64,000 bases of DNA from Hydromonas sp. (GTDB lineage: Bacteria; Pseudomonadota; Gammaproteobacteria; Burkholderiales; Burkholderiaceae). Below, piece after piece: positions 1 to 8,431 of the stretch (within the stretch, counting starts at the first letter, position 1; every line of letters begins with the position of its first letter). A model generated the notes under the pieces. The model was not told the DNA's origin. It did not search any database and saw only the letters and a list, made by a program, of their open reading frames with translations. A program made the translations under genes and the position numbers. The stretch lies in the NCBI GenBank assembly GCA_017495165.1, contig JAFEII010000014.1:22573-86572 (forward strand). Direction: 5' to 3'.

Positions 1-2408
1 CGTATGTGCGTTGGAATGCGATGGCGATGGTGTTACGCGCCAACAAAAACACCAATGTGGGCGGCCATATTGGTTCCTTTCAATCTGCGGCAACTTTGTA
101 TGAAGTTGGCTACAACCATTTTTGGCACGCGCCGTCAGAATCACACGGCGGCGACTTGGTGTTTTCGCAAGGCCATTGCTCGCCAGGCGTTTACTCGCGT
201 GCGTTCATGTTGGGACGTTTGACTGAGGCGCAATTGGACTCATTCCGCCAAGAAGTGGATGGCAATGGGATTTCGTCGTATCCGCATCCGTGGTTGATGC
301 CTGATTTTTGGCAATTTCCAACGGTCTCTATGGGCTTGGGGCCGATTATGGCGATTTACCAAGCCCGTTTTATGCGATACATTCAAGACCGTGGTTTGTT
401 GACAACCGAAGGGCGTAAAGTCTGGGCGTTTTTGGGCGATGGCGAAACGGATGAGCCTGAATCTTTGGGCGCAATCGGTATGGCTGGGCGTGAAAAATTG
501 GGCAATTTGGTGTTTGTGATTAACTGCAATTTGCAGCGCCTTGACGGGCCTGTGCGCGGTAATTCAAGCATTATTCAAGAGCTCGAATCTGAGTTCCGTG
601 GCTCGGGCTGGAATGTGATTAAAGTGATTTGGGGCAGCAAATGGGATGCGTTGTTTGCGCGGGATAAAAAGGGCATTTTGATGCAGCGTTTGGGTGAAAT
701 CGTCGATGGCGAATACCAAACCATGAAGTCAAAAAATGGCGCGTATGTGCGCAAAGTGGTCTTTAATACGCCAGAGTTGCAAGCCTTGGTGGCTGATTGG
801 TCAGACGCGGATGTTTGGGATTTAAACCGTGGCGGTCATGACCCGCACAAAATTTATGCCGCATTTAAAGAAGCGCAAGATGCGACTGACCAGCCAACCT
901 TGATTTTGGCAAAAACCGTCAAAGGTTACGGCATGGGTGCATCTGGCGAGGCGCAAAACACGGTGCATCAACAGAAAAAAATGGCGATGGATGATGTGCG
1001 TGCGTTCCGCGACCGTTTCCAAATCCCTGTGTCTGACGAGGACATCGAAAAAACCCCGTATGTAAAATTTGAAGAAGGCTCAAAAGAGCTCGAATACATG
1101 CGCGCACGCCGCATGGAATTGGGTGGCTATTTGCCGCAGCGCCGCACCAAGTCTGATGTGGCGCTGCAAATTCCACCGCTGGCTGCTTTTGAGCCATTGT
1201 TACGCGCCACTGCCGAAGGGCGTGAGATTTCTACCACCATGGCGTTTGTGCGCATGCTCAATATCATGCTCAAAGACAAAAACATCAGTAAAAATATTGT
1301 ACCGATTGTGCCAGATGAGTCGCGCACGTTTGGTATGGAAGGTTTGTTCCGCCAATTGGGGATTTGGAATCAAGAAGGGCAAAAATACACGCCGCAAGAC
1401 CATGACCAATTGATGTTCTATAAAGAAGACAAACACGGTCAAGTATTGCAAGAAGGCATCAATGAAGCGGGCGCGATGTGCGATTGGATTGCGGCTGCAA
1501 CGGCGTATTCAACGCACAATGTGCAAATGATTCCGTTTTATATTTTCTACTCGATGTTTGGCTTCCAACGGATTGGCGATTTGTGCTGGGCGGCGGGCGA
1601 TATGCGCGCACGCGGCTTCCTTGTTGGCGGCACGGCAGGGCGCACGACTTTAAATGGCGAGGGCTTGCAGCACGAAGACGGCCACAGCCATTTGTGGTCT
1701 GGTGCCATTCCTAACTGCATCTCATACGATCCAACGTTTGCGTATGAAATTGCCGTGATTGTGCAAGACGGCATGCGCCGCATGTACCAAGAGCAAGAAG
1801 ATGTGTATTACTACTTAACCGTGATGAATGAAAATTACACGCATCCCGCGTTGCCTGAAGGCCAAGAGCACAACATCATCAAAGGCATGTACCCATTCAA
1901 AGAAACACCGGGTGCGCATGTGCGCTTGATGGGTTCAGGCACGATTTTCAATGAAGTGATTGCGGCGGCTGAACTGCTTAAAACCGATTGGAATGTGGAT
2001 GCCAGTTTGTACGCTTGCCCAAGCTTTACAGAGCTTGCGCGTGATGGTGTGGCAGCACAGCGTCGCAACCTGCTTAACCCTACCCAACCCAAAACCTTGT
2101 CGCACGTTGAGCAAATATTGGCTGGTTCAAACAGCCCTGTGATTGTGGCGACTGATTATGTGCGTGCCGTACCAGAGCAAATTCGCGCATTTGTGGCCGC
2201 GCCTTATGTGGTGCTGGGCACGGATGGTTTTGGCCGTTCGGATACGCGTGAAAAGCTGCGTCATTTCTTTGAAGTGAACCGTTATTGGATTGCCGTATCG
2301 GCGCTTAAAGCCTTGGCAGATCAAGGGTTGACGACCAATGAAGTGGTGGCGCAAGCGATAGCGCGCTACAACTTGGACGTGAACAAACCCAACCCAATGA
2401 CGGTGTAA
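1..2408 (+). CDS. aceE: pyruvate dehydrogenase E1 component, homodimeric type (5' partial)
   Basis: Thiamine-diphosphate E1 subunit that decarboxylates pyruvate and reductively acetylates the lipoyl groups of AceF. The frame is open to the window edge, its first full codon is at position 3, and about 80-90 N-terminal residues lie outside. The visible protein begins YVRWNAM and continues NTNVGGH, as in the family. GDGETDEPES and NCNLQRLDGPV form the ThDP/Mg binding region, FGMEGLFRQ and QHEDGHSH lie in the second half, and TDGFGRSD lies in the C-terminal domain. The sequence is collinear with E. coli AceE to the end, with no frameshift. It heads the complex cluster followed by an ABM gene, aceF and lpdA. 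The upstream regulatory region is not in the window. Confidence 0.97.
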   Translation, partial: YVRWNAMAMVLRANKNTNVGGHIGSFQSAATLYEVGYNHFWHAPSESHGGDLVFSQGHCSPGVYSRAFMLGRLTEAQLDSFRQEVDGNGISSYPHPWLMPDFWQFPTVSMGLGPIMAIYQARFMRYIQDRGLLTTEGRKVWAFLGDGETDEPESLGAIGMAGREKLGNLVFVINCNLQRLDGPVRGNSSIIQELESEFRGSGWNVIKVIWGSKWDALFARDKKGILMQRLGEIVDGEYQTMKSKNGAYVRKVVFNTPELQALVADWSDADVWDLNRGGHDPHKIYAAFKEAQDATDQPTLILAKTVKGYGMGASGEAQNTVHQQKKMAMDDVRAFRDRFQIPVSDEDIEKTPYVKFEEGSKELEYMRARRMELGGYLPQRRTKSDVALQIPPLAAFEPLLRATAEGREISTTMAFVRMLNIMLKDKNISKNIVPIVPDESRTFGMEGLFRQLGIWNQEGQKYTPQDHDQLMFYKEDKHGQVLQEGINEAGAMCDWIAAATAYSTHNVQMIPFYIFYSMFGFQRIGDLCWAAGDMRARGFLVGGTAGRTTLNGEGLQHEDGHSHLWSGAIPNCISYDPTFAYEIAVIVQDGMRRMYQEQEDVYYYLTVMNENYTHPALPEGQEHNIIKGMYPFKETPGAHVRLMGSGTIFNEVIAAAELLKTDWNVDASLYACPSFTELARDGVAAQRRNLLNPTQPKTLSHVEQILAGSNSPVIVATDYVRAVPEQIRAFVAAPYVVLGTDGFGRSDTREKLRHFFEVNRYWIAVSALKALADQGLTTNEVVAQAIARYNLDVNKPNPMTV

Positions 2409-2470
2409 TCAAGTTCGCCATGCCTTAGTGTGCATGGCGGCAACCACAAATCAATTGATGAGGATATAGC

Positions 2471-2764
2471 ATGAATCAAACATTAAAGGTCATCGCACGA
2501 CTGCAAGTACAAGATAATCAGGTTGAAGCAGCATTGGTTGTATTTCAAAAATTACTCCCCCAAGTGCGTCAAGAACAAGGGTGTATTTCATATGTTTTGT
2601 TGCAAAATGCGGCACAACCCACGCACTTTACGTTTGTGGAAGAGTGGAGGGATGAGACCGCCTTGGCCAATCACATGAAAGCCGAACCTTTAACCACTGC
2701 ATTTACTGTGTTGATGCCGCTGCTCGTTGCAGAGCCAGAGGTTCAAACTTGTATTGAGGTTTGA
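2471..2764 (+). CDS. small ABM-domain (antibiotic biosynthesis monooxygenase fold) protein
   Basis: A 97-residue single-domain protein of the YgiN/ABM dimeric ferredoxin-like fold. Support comes from the N-terminal strand KVIARLQV, the EQGCISY segment, the FTFVEEWRDE strand and the following helix ANHMKAEP, which is the usual order in this family. Members include quinol monooxygenases and many uncharacterised proteins, so no substrate can be assigned. A GATGAGGATAT stretch lies just upstream of the ATG. The gene is 62 bp after aceE and 45 bp before aceF on the same strand, so it is probably co-transcribed with the pyruvate dehydrogenase genes. That is an unusual place for such a gene. Confidence 0.85.
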   Translation: MNQTLKVIARLQVQDNQVEAALVVFQKLLPQVRQEQGCISYVLLQNAAQPTHFTFVEEWRDETALANHMKAEPLTTAFTVLMPLLVAEPEVQTCIEV

Positions 2765-2809
2765 TTCCATTTTTAGTGCAGCACCATAAATCATTATGAG
2801 GAAGAAAAA

Positions 2810-4477
2810 ATGAGTCAACTCATTGAAGTAAAAGTACCCGACATTGGCGATTACGCCGATGTGCCTGTCATTGAAATTCTCGTCAAAGTTGGCGATACGG
2901 TTGCATTAGAGGATTCGCTCGTCACGCTCGAATCGGACAAAGCCACCATGGATATTCCTGCCTCGGCCGCAGGCGTGGTGCGTGAAATCCGCGTTGCCGT
3001 TGGCGATAGAATCGGCGAAGGCGCTGTGGTTTTGGTTTTGGAGGCAGCCGCTCAAGCGAGTGCGCCAGCAGCTGCCGCAGCCGTTGCGCCAGTTGCGACT
3101 GCACCAGCCGCAGAAGTTGCACCCGCAGCAGAAGTTGCATCGGCCGCGCCCGCACAAACCAGCCAAGTGGTTGAAATCAAAGTGCCAGACATTGGCGACT
3201 ACCAAGACGTGCCTGTGATTGAAGTGCATGTCAAAGTGGGTGACACGGTTGCGCTTGAAGACTCATTGGTCACACTTGAATCAGACAAAGCAACCATGGA
3301 TATTCCCGCATCTGCCGCTGGCGTGGTGCGTGAAATCCGCGTTGCCGTTGGCGATAGAATCGGTGAGGGCGCGGTTGTGGTGGTGTTAAACGCCAACCAA
3401 AGCGGCGCATCTGTGCCAGCAACCCCAGCAGCGCCGCAAGCCGCCCAAATCGCAGCACCGCAAGCCGCAGCACCTGTTGCAGCACCTGTGGCCGCTGAAT
3501 CAAAACCAGCCGCAGCGCCACAACCTCAAACCGTTGCAACACCTGCCTCAAGCAGCGTTTATGCCTCGCCATCCGTGCGCAAATTTGCGCGCGAATTGGG
3601 GGTTGAAATTGGCTTGGTCAAAGGCACTGGCTTAAAAGGCCGCATCACACCAGATGACGTGCGCGCATTTATTAAATCGGTCATGTCAGGCCAAGTCGCG
3701 TTGCGCGGCGCAGCAGCTGGGCAAAGTACGGGTTCTGGGATTGGTTTGGATTTATTGCCTTGGCCAAAAGTTGATTTTGCCAAGTTTGGCGAAATCGACG
3801 CGCAGCCAATGTCGCGCATCAAGAAAATTTCGGGTCAAAACTTGGCACGCAATTGGGTCATGATTCCACACGTCACGGTCAATGAAGATGCAGATGTGAC
3901 CGAGCTTGAGCAGTTCCGCATCCAAATGAACAAAGAGCACGAAAAGCAAGGCGTGAAATTCTCCATGCTCGCGTTCATCATTAAAGCGGCGGTGCAGGCG
4001 CTGAAAAAATTCCCTGAATTTAACGCTTCAATTGACGGCGATACGATTATTTACAAAAAATACTTCAACATCGGCTTTGCGGCAGACACGCCGAATGGCT
4101 TGGTGGTGCCTGTGATTAAAGACGCGGACAAAAAAGGCTTGGTACAAATTGCTTTTGAAATGGCTGATTTGGCCAAACAGGCGCGTGAAGGCAAGCTCAA
4201 GTCCGCCGATATGAGCGGCGGTTGCTTTACGATTTCATCCTTGGGTGGGATTGGCGGCACATCATTTACACCGATTATCAATGCGCCTGAAGTGGCGATT
4301 TTGGGTGTGATGAAATCAACCATGAAGCCGATTTGGAACGGCACAGAATTTGAGCCGCGCTTAATGTGTCCGCTTTGTTTGTCGTTTGATCATCGTGTGA
4401 TTGATGGCGCGGCAGCGGCTCGATTTAATGCGTATTTTGCCAGCGTATTGGCTGATTTCCGCCGAGCCATGATGTAA
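2810..4477 (+). CDS. aceF: pyruvate dehydrogenase E2, dihydrolipoyllysine acetyltransferase
   Basis: The 555-residue E2 core transfers acetyl groups from lipoyl-lysine to CoA. It has two lipoyl domains (about 1-80 and 122-200), each with the lipoylated lysine in ESDKATMD, joined by Ala/Pro-rich linkers. A peripheral subunit-binding domain follows at about 250-285 (SPSVRKFAREL...GRITPDDV). The acyltransferase core runs from about 320 to the end and carries the DHRVIDG motif (His528, Asp532). A 44-bp stretch is identical between the two lipoyl domains (2972-3015 and 3320-3363), suggesting recent internal gene conversion. The ribosome site GAGGAAG precedes the ATG. A terminator-like hairpin follows before lpdA. 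Confidence 0.97.
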   Translation: MSQLIEVKVPDIGDYADVPVIEILVKVGDTVALEDSLVTLESDKATMDIPASAAGVVREIRVAVGDRIGEGAVVLVLEAAAQASAPAAAAAVAPVATAPAAEVAPAAEVASAAPAQTSQVVEIKVPDIGDYQDVPVIEVHVKVGDTVALEDSLVTLESDKATMDIPASAAGVVREIRVAVGDRIGEGAVVVVLNANQSGASVPATPAAPQAAQIAAPQAAAPVAAPVAAESKPAAAPQPQTVATPASSSVYASPSVRKFARELGVEIGLVKGTGLKGRITPDDVRAFIKSVMSGQVALRGAAAGQSTGSGIGLDLLPWPKVDFAKFGEIDAQPMSRIKKISGQNLARNWVMIPHVTVNEDADVTELEQFRIQMNKEHEKQGVKFSMLAFIIKAAVQALKKFPEFNASIDGDTIIYKKYFNIGFAADTPNGLVVPVIKDADKKGLVQIAFEMADLAKQAREGKLKSADMSGGCFTISSLGGIGGTSFTPIINAPEVAILGVMKSTMKPIWNGTEFEPRLMCPLCLSFDHRVIDGAAAARFNAYFASVLADFRRAMM

Positions 4478-4527
4478 TCAACCCGCGCACGTGGTTTTTA
4501 AATGACCCGTGCGCCCAAACAAATTTA

Positions 4528-4555
4528 AAAGCAGCCCGCGTGTGTGGGCTGTTTT
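4528..4555 (+). terminator. hairpin plus T-run between aceF and lpdA
   Basis: Stem CAGCCC/GGGCTG with an 8-base loop followed by TTTT. It may give partial termination, so that lpdA is expressed at a different level from aceEF. Confidence 0.55.
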
Positions 4556-4605
4556 ATTAAAAACACGATGGTCATTGGTTGCCATTTTAAAAAATAGGAG
4601 TTCCC

Positions 4606-6405
4606 ATGAGTCAGCTCATAGAAATTAAAGTCCCTGATATTGGCGATTATGCAGATGTGCCCGTGATTGAAATTCACGTCAAAGTCGGCGACACCGTGGC
4701 GCTTGAAGATTCACTCATCACGCTGGAGTCGGACAAAGCCACCATGGACATTCCCGCTTCAGCCGCAGGCGTGGTTAAGGAAATTCGCGTGGCGCTGGGC
4801 GATCGAATTGCGCAAGGCGCGGTGGTTTTGTTACTAGAAGCAGCCGCTGCCACCAGCGCACCAGCGGCAAGCACTTCAGCTGCAACTGCGCCAGCAGCGG
4901 CCGCCAGCGCGCCAGCGCCCGTGGTGGCGTTGCCCGCAGGCTCGTACAGCGGCGCGGTGGATATTGAATGCGACATGCTCGTATTGGGCGCAGGGCCGGG
5001 TGGTTATTCTGCCGCGTTTCGTGCCGCCGATTTGGGCATGAACACGGTATTGGTTGAGCGTTATGCCACATTGGGCGGCGTGTGTTTAAACGTGGGCTGC
5101 ATTCCATCCAAAGCCTTGCTGCACACCGCCGCCATCATGGACGAGGCGCAACACTTGGGCGCGCACGGCGTGAGTTTTGCCAAACCAACGGTTGATTTAA
5201 ATGCGCTGCGTGATTACAAAAGCGGCGTGGTCAAAAAACTCACCAGCGGCTTGGCGGGCATGGCCAAAGCACGCAAAGTCAACACCGTGCGCGGCGTGGG
5301 GCAATTTTTGGACGCCAATCACATGCAAGTGACTGAAACCACGGGCGAGGGCAGTCAAACCACCGAAGTTAAAAAAGTGGTGCGGTTCTCAAAAGCGATT
5401 ATTGCAGCGGGCTCACGCGTGGTGAATTTGCCATTCATCCCGCAAGACCCACGGATTGTTGACAGCACTGGCGCGCTCGAATTGCGCCAAATCCCGCAAA
5501 AAATGCTGATTTTGGGCGGCGGCATTATTGGCCTAGAAATGGGCACGGTGTATTCAAGCCTTGGCGCGCGCTTGGACGTGGTCGAAATGATGGACGGTTT
5601 GATGCAAGGCGCGGATCGTGACCTTGTCAAAGTCTGGCAAAAATTCAACGAACACCGCTTTGACAATATTTATGTCAACACCAAAACCGTCGCTGTGGAA
5701 GCACGTGAAGATGGGATTTGGGTCACGTTTGAGAAAGCCAATGACCAATCCACCGCACCCACTGAACCGCAACGCTACGACATGGTTTTGGTCGCGGTTG
5801 GCCGCTCGCCCAATGGCGGTTTGGTTGCGGCCGACGCAGCAGGCGTGGCCGTCACAGACCGTGGCTTTATCAACGTAGACGCGCAAATGCGCACCAACGT
5901 GCCACATATTTTTGCGATTGGCGACATCGTTGGCCAACCCATGCTCGCGCACAAAGCCGTGCACGAAGCGCACGTGGCCGCCGAAGCAGCGTTTGGTGAA
6001 AAATCATACTTTGACGTGCGCCAAATCCCAAGCGTGGCCTACACCGACCCAGAAGTGGCTTGGGCAGGCCTAACCGAAGACGCCGCCAAAGCACAAGGCA
6101 TCAAAGTGGGCAAAGGCGTATTTCCATGGGCAGCCTCTGGCCGCGCCATCGCCAATGGCCGCGATGAAGGCTTCACCAAACTGATTTTTGATGAAGAAAC
6201 AGGCCGAATTGTCGGCGGCGGGATTGTGGGCACTGGCGCAGGCGACTTAATCAGTGAAGTGTGCTTGGCGATTGAAATGGGCGCAGACGCGATTGACATT
6301 GGCAAAACCATCCACCCACACCCAACCTTGGGCGAATCGGTCGGCATGGCGGCTGAGGTGTTTAAAGGGCATTGCACCGATTTGCCGCCGCAGCGGAAGA
6401 AATAA
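4606..6405 (+). CDS. lpdA: dihydrolipoyl dehydrogenase (E3) with N-terminal lipoyl domain
   Basis: The 599-residue E3 reoxidises dihydrolipoamide with FAD and NAD+. Residues 1-80 form a lipoyl domain (ESDKATMD again), then an Ala-rich linker, then the flavoprotein from about 125. The FAD motif is GAGPGG, the redox disulfide is Cys160-Cys165 in GGVCLNVGC, the NAD motif is GGGIIG, the second FAD segment is HIFAIGD, and the catalytic pair is His572/Glu577 in HPTLGE. A fused lipoyl domain is typical of Neisseria, Ralstonia and relatives and lengthens the protein by about 120 residues over the plain 475-residue form. The ribosome site AGGAG lies 5 bases before the ATG. Confidence 0.97.
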   Translation: MSQLIEIKVPDIGDYADVPVIEIHVKVGDTVALEDSLITLESDKATMDIPASAAGVVKEIRVALGDRIAQGAVVLLLEAAAATSAPAASTSAATAPAAAASAPAPVVALPAGSYSGAVDIECDMLVLGAGPGGYSAAFRAADLGMNTVLVERYATLGGVCLNVGCIPSKALLHTAAIMDEAQHLGAHGVSFAKPTVDLNALRDYKSGVVKKLTSGLAGMAKARKVNTVRGVGQFLDANHMQVTETTGEGSQTTEVKKVVRFSKAIIAAGSRVVNLPFIPQDPRIVDSTGALELRQIPQKMLILGGGIIGLEMGTVYSSLGARLDVVEMMDGLMQGADRDLVKVWQKFNEHRFDNIYVNTKTVAVEAREDGIWVTFEKANDQSTAPTEPQRYDMVLVAVGRSPNGGLVAADAAGVAVTDRGFINVDAQMRTNVPHIFAIGDIVGQPMLAHKAVHEAHVAAEAAFGEKSYFDVRQIPSVAYTDPEVAWAGLTEDAAKAQGIKVGKGVFPWAASGRAIANGRDEGFTKLIFDEETGRIVGGGIVGTGAGDLISEVCLAIEMGADAIDIGKTIHPHPTLGESVGMAAEVFKGHCTDLPPQRKK

Positions 6406-6426
6406 ACGTGCAACCCGCGCAAGCTG

Positions 6427-6502
6427 TAGCCGCCATGAGCGCAGCGAATCGCGGGTTGTGGTGATGCCCTGCGATTCGCAAAAAACGCTCATGGCAGGCT
6501 AC
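6427..6502. repeat. nested palindromic element downstream of lpdA
   Basis: Outer arms GTAGCC..CATGAGCG and CGCTCATG..GGCTAC enclose an inner inverted pair GCGAATCGC/GCGATTCGC. A related fragment (CATGAGCGCAGCGAATCGCAGG) recurs near 8157-8178. It probably belongs to the REP-like repeat set of this chromosome and may also act as a transcript-end hairpin for lpdA. Confidence 0.6.
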
Positions 6503-6524
6503 GGGGTGTGCGGGGTACGTGGTT

Positions 6525-7050
6525 GGGCACATGGGGCGGATTGCTTCGCGAGTAAGCCTTACGGGTTCAATCGTCAGTCTCGTGGGGGCGATTCGTGAAT
6601 CGCCCGTGTGTGAGAAACTCCTTGGTGGCTGAGGCTGGGCGCTTCACGAACCGCCCCTACGGACTCGGTTGTGCTTTTGATTGACGGTGTGGCTTTGGAT
6701 GGTGTCGGCGCGTGGGGCTAGATTTATCGCGCTCAGTTTGCCGATGGTTTATAAATACGACTTGGATGTTCGGGCACATGCGGTGGATTGTTTTGTGACT
6801 CCGCCTTACGGGTTCAATCGTCAATCTCGTAGGGGCGATTCGTGAATCGCCCGTGTGTGAGAAACTGGGTGGTGACTGAGGCTGGGCGGTTCACGAGCCG
6901 CCCCTACGGACGCGGGTCTACTGTAGTTTTGGATGGTGTCGGTGCGTGGGGCGAGATTTATCGCGCCCAAACTGCCGATGCTTTATAAATACGGTTCGGA
7001 TGTTCGGGCGCATGCGGTGGATTGCTTCGCGAATTCGCCTTACGGGTTGA
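6525..7050. repeat. about 240-bp direct tandem repeat, 2+ diverged copies, carrying REP palindromes
   Basis: The motif ACGGGTTCAATCGTCA occurs at 6561 and 6808, and a truncated ACGGGTTGA at 7042, giving periods of 247 and 234 bp. Long stretches between them align, for example GGATGGTGTCGG.GCGTGGGGC, GATTTATCGCGC and TTTATAAATACG. Each copy holds two imperfect palindromes of the types GGGCGATTCGTGAATCGCCC (6586-6605, 6833-6852) and GGGCGGTTCACGAGCCGCCC (6637-6656, 6884-6903). I see no gene in 6406-7190. Confidence 0.8.
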
Positions 7051-7058
7051 CAGCCTGA

Positions 7059-7127
7059 GTAGGGTGGGCACTGCCCACCGATTTAGGCGAGCGTCGATTA
7101 AATAATGGTGGGCAGTGCCCACCCTAC
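7059..7127. repeat. perfect 21-bp inverted repeat pair (REP family with TGGGCACTGCCCA stem)
   Basis: Arms at 7059-7079 and 7107-7127 are exact reverse complements. Each arm is also self-palindromic (GGTGGGCA-C-TGCCCACC), so the unit can form one long hairpin or two small ones. The outer edges read GTAGGG and CCCTAC, the same foot as the other REP families here. It lies just upstream of an AT-rich gene. Confidence 0.85.
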
Positions 7128-7190
7128 GATGAGGTAATCAATGGAGTCTTACCCATTCGGTTTATGTGGTATGAATGATAAGGTGAAAAT

Positions 7191-7994
7191 ATGACTGGAT
7201 TTGAATTGTTTCCTCCTGTTGTAAGTTTGCTTAAAAGTGTTGCTGGTTTTCTACCTTTTTTATTTAGTAAAATCACGCGATCAAGTTTAAAAATTGAGCG
7301 CGCACCAAAAAATATTTTACAAATAGTGCAAGTGAATGGAAGTTTACAAAGGGTTGTACATCATTTTGGGCCGCCTCATAAAATTGGCTCTTTAAATTGT
7401 GGTATTGAAAGGAAAATTCGGTTTTTCCATGAGTATGCTCAGGAGCATTTTTCCGACGAGCGTTTTGGCGTGTTCGAGAACTTTTCTAATGGTGAAACTG
7501 TTCAGTTTTGTTGGGAGTTTTCTGATTTATTGTTAGTTGTTCTTTCGAGCGATCAAATGAAAATTGATGTTGTAAATTGCTTGTTGATTGGTTCAAAGGC
7601 TTCCACATTTAAAATTTACCCATATCCAAACTCTCAGCCTATTTTAGGAAAAGATTCCCTTTCAAAAATTTCTCAAAATTTTGATATTGAGGTAACAATT
7701 GATTGCTCTTCTAAACATTATTCAAAGTATGCTTGCGCTAGTCCAACTACGGTTAATGGAGACCATTATTATATTTATGGAAACAATGATATTTACTCTC
7801 ATAAAACACCAGAAAGCAGATATCTTAGATTTTTGAGTTACTTAATGAAGCCATTAATATTTTCTGACTCAAAATTTGCTATGGCTTTTCGTCAGCATGA
7901 GGAAAAGAGGAAAAAAAATGAACCTATCAACTGGATTATTATTTCAGATAAAAAAATTGACTGGGTTTATTTTGATTGGTGGCATTTTGTATAG
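7191..7994 (+). CDS. AT-rich hypothetical protein of unknown function
   Basis: A 267-residue protein that I do not recognise. An N-terminal hydrophobic stretch (about 4-25, FELFPPVVSLLKSVAGFLPFL) is followed by SKITRSSLKIER, so it may be a membrane-anchored or re-entrant segment. The rest looks globular and rich in aromatics, with VHHFGPPHKIG near residue 60 and a C-terminal segment ending WVYFDWWHFV. Base composition is clearly more AT-rich than the flanking housekeeping genes, and REP-like repeats bound it on both sides (7059-7127, 8021-8111), which suggests horizontal acquisition. AAGGTG lies upstream of the ATG. It could be an orphan accessory or defence-associated protein, but the sequence gives no direct evidence for that. 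Confidence 0.7.
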   Translation: MTGFELFPPVVSLLKSVAGFLPFLFSKITRSSLKIERAPKNILQIVQVNGSLQRVVHHFGPPHKIGSLNCGIERKIRFFHEYAQEHFSDERFGVFENFSNGETVQFCWEFSDLLLVVLSSDQMKIDVVNCLLIGSKASTFKIYPYPNSQPILGKDSLSKISQNFDIEVTIDCSSKHYSKYACASPTTVNGDHYYIYGNNDIYSHKTPESRYLRFLSYLMKPLIFSDSKFAMAFRQHEEKRKKNEPINWIIISDKKIDWVYFDWWHFV

Positions 7995-8020
7995 CTCGTA
8001 GATACGATTAGCTCAGCCCG

Positions 8021-8111
8021 CGTAGCTCCGATTAGCGCAACGTAATCGGAGGTTTTTCATGCTGCAAGTATCGTCCATGCGTTCGATTACGCTGCGCTAA
8101 TCGCACCTACG
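8021..8111. repeat. long imperfect inverted repeat (REP family with CGATTAGCGCA stem)
   Basis: Left arm 8021-8048 (CGTAG..CGATTAGCGCAACG) pairs with right arm 8084-8111 (ATTACGCTGCGCTAATCG..CTACG), with one mismatch across the central 20 bp. The edges again read CGTAG and CTACG. It closes the island around the AT-rich gene; the remaining 7995-8431 has no gene I can support. Confidence 0.75.
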
Positions 8112-8278
8112 GGTTAAGAGTCGCGTCGTATACACCACGCACCCGATTAGCTTACCATGAGCGCAGCGAATCGCAGGTTTGCGAATATGCGGTTCTCCCC
8201 GATATTGGCTGCGTTTATGGTGGGCGACTCAAGTTTGTACCGTTTTGCATCTGAACTTGTCAAAACTGACACCATCAA

Positions 8279-8310
8279 AAATGCCTCAAATTCATTTGAG
8301 GCATTTCTTT
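8279..8310 (+). terminator. rho-independent-type hairpin upstream of pcnB
   Basis: A 12-bp perfect stem (AAATGCCTCAAA/TTTGAGGCATTT) with loop TTCA, followed by CTTT. It probably ends transcription coming from the repeat island before pcnB. Confidence 0.6.
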
Positions 8311-8431
8311 AACCCGCAATTCCCCAAAACTGTATCAAACCCGCCTTTAAACCGCACGCAAAAGCCCCGCGTCATTGCGTCAATAGGGCTTAAATGGTAC
8401 AGTCACGCATTCAAAAATACTGAAATAAACC

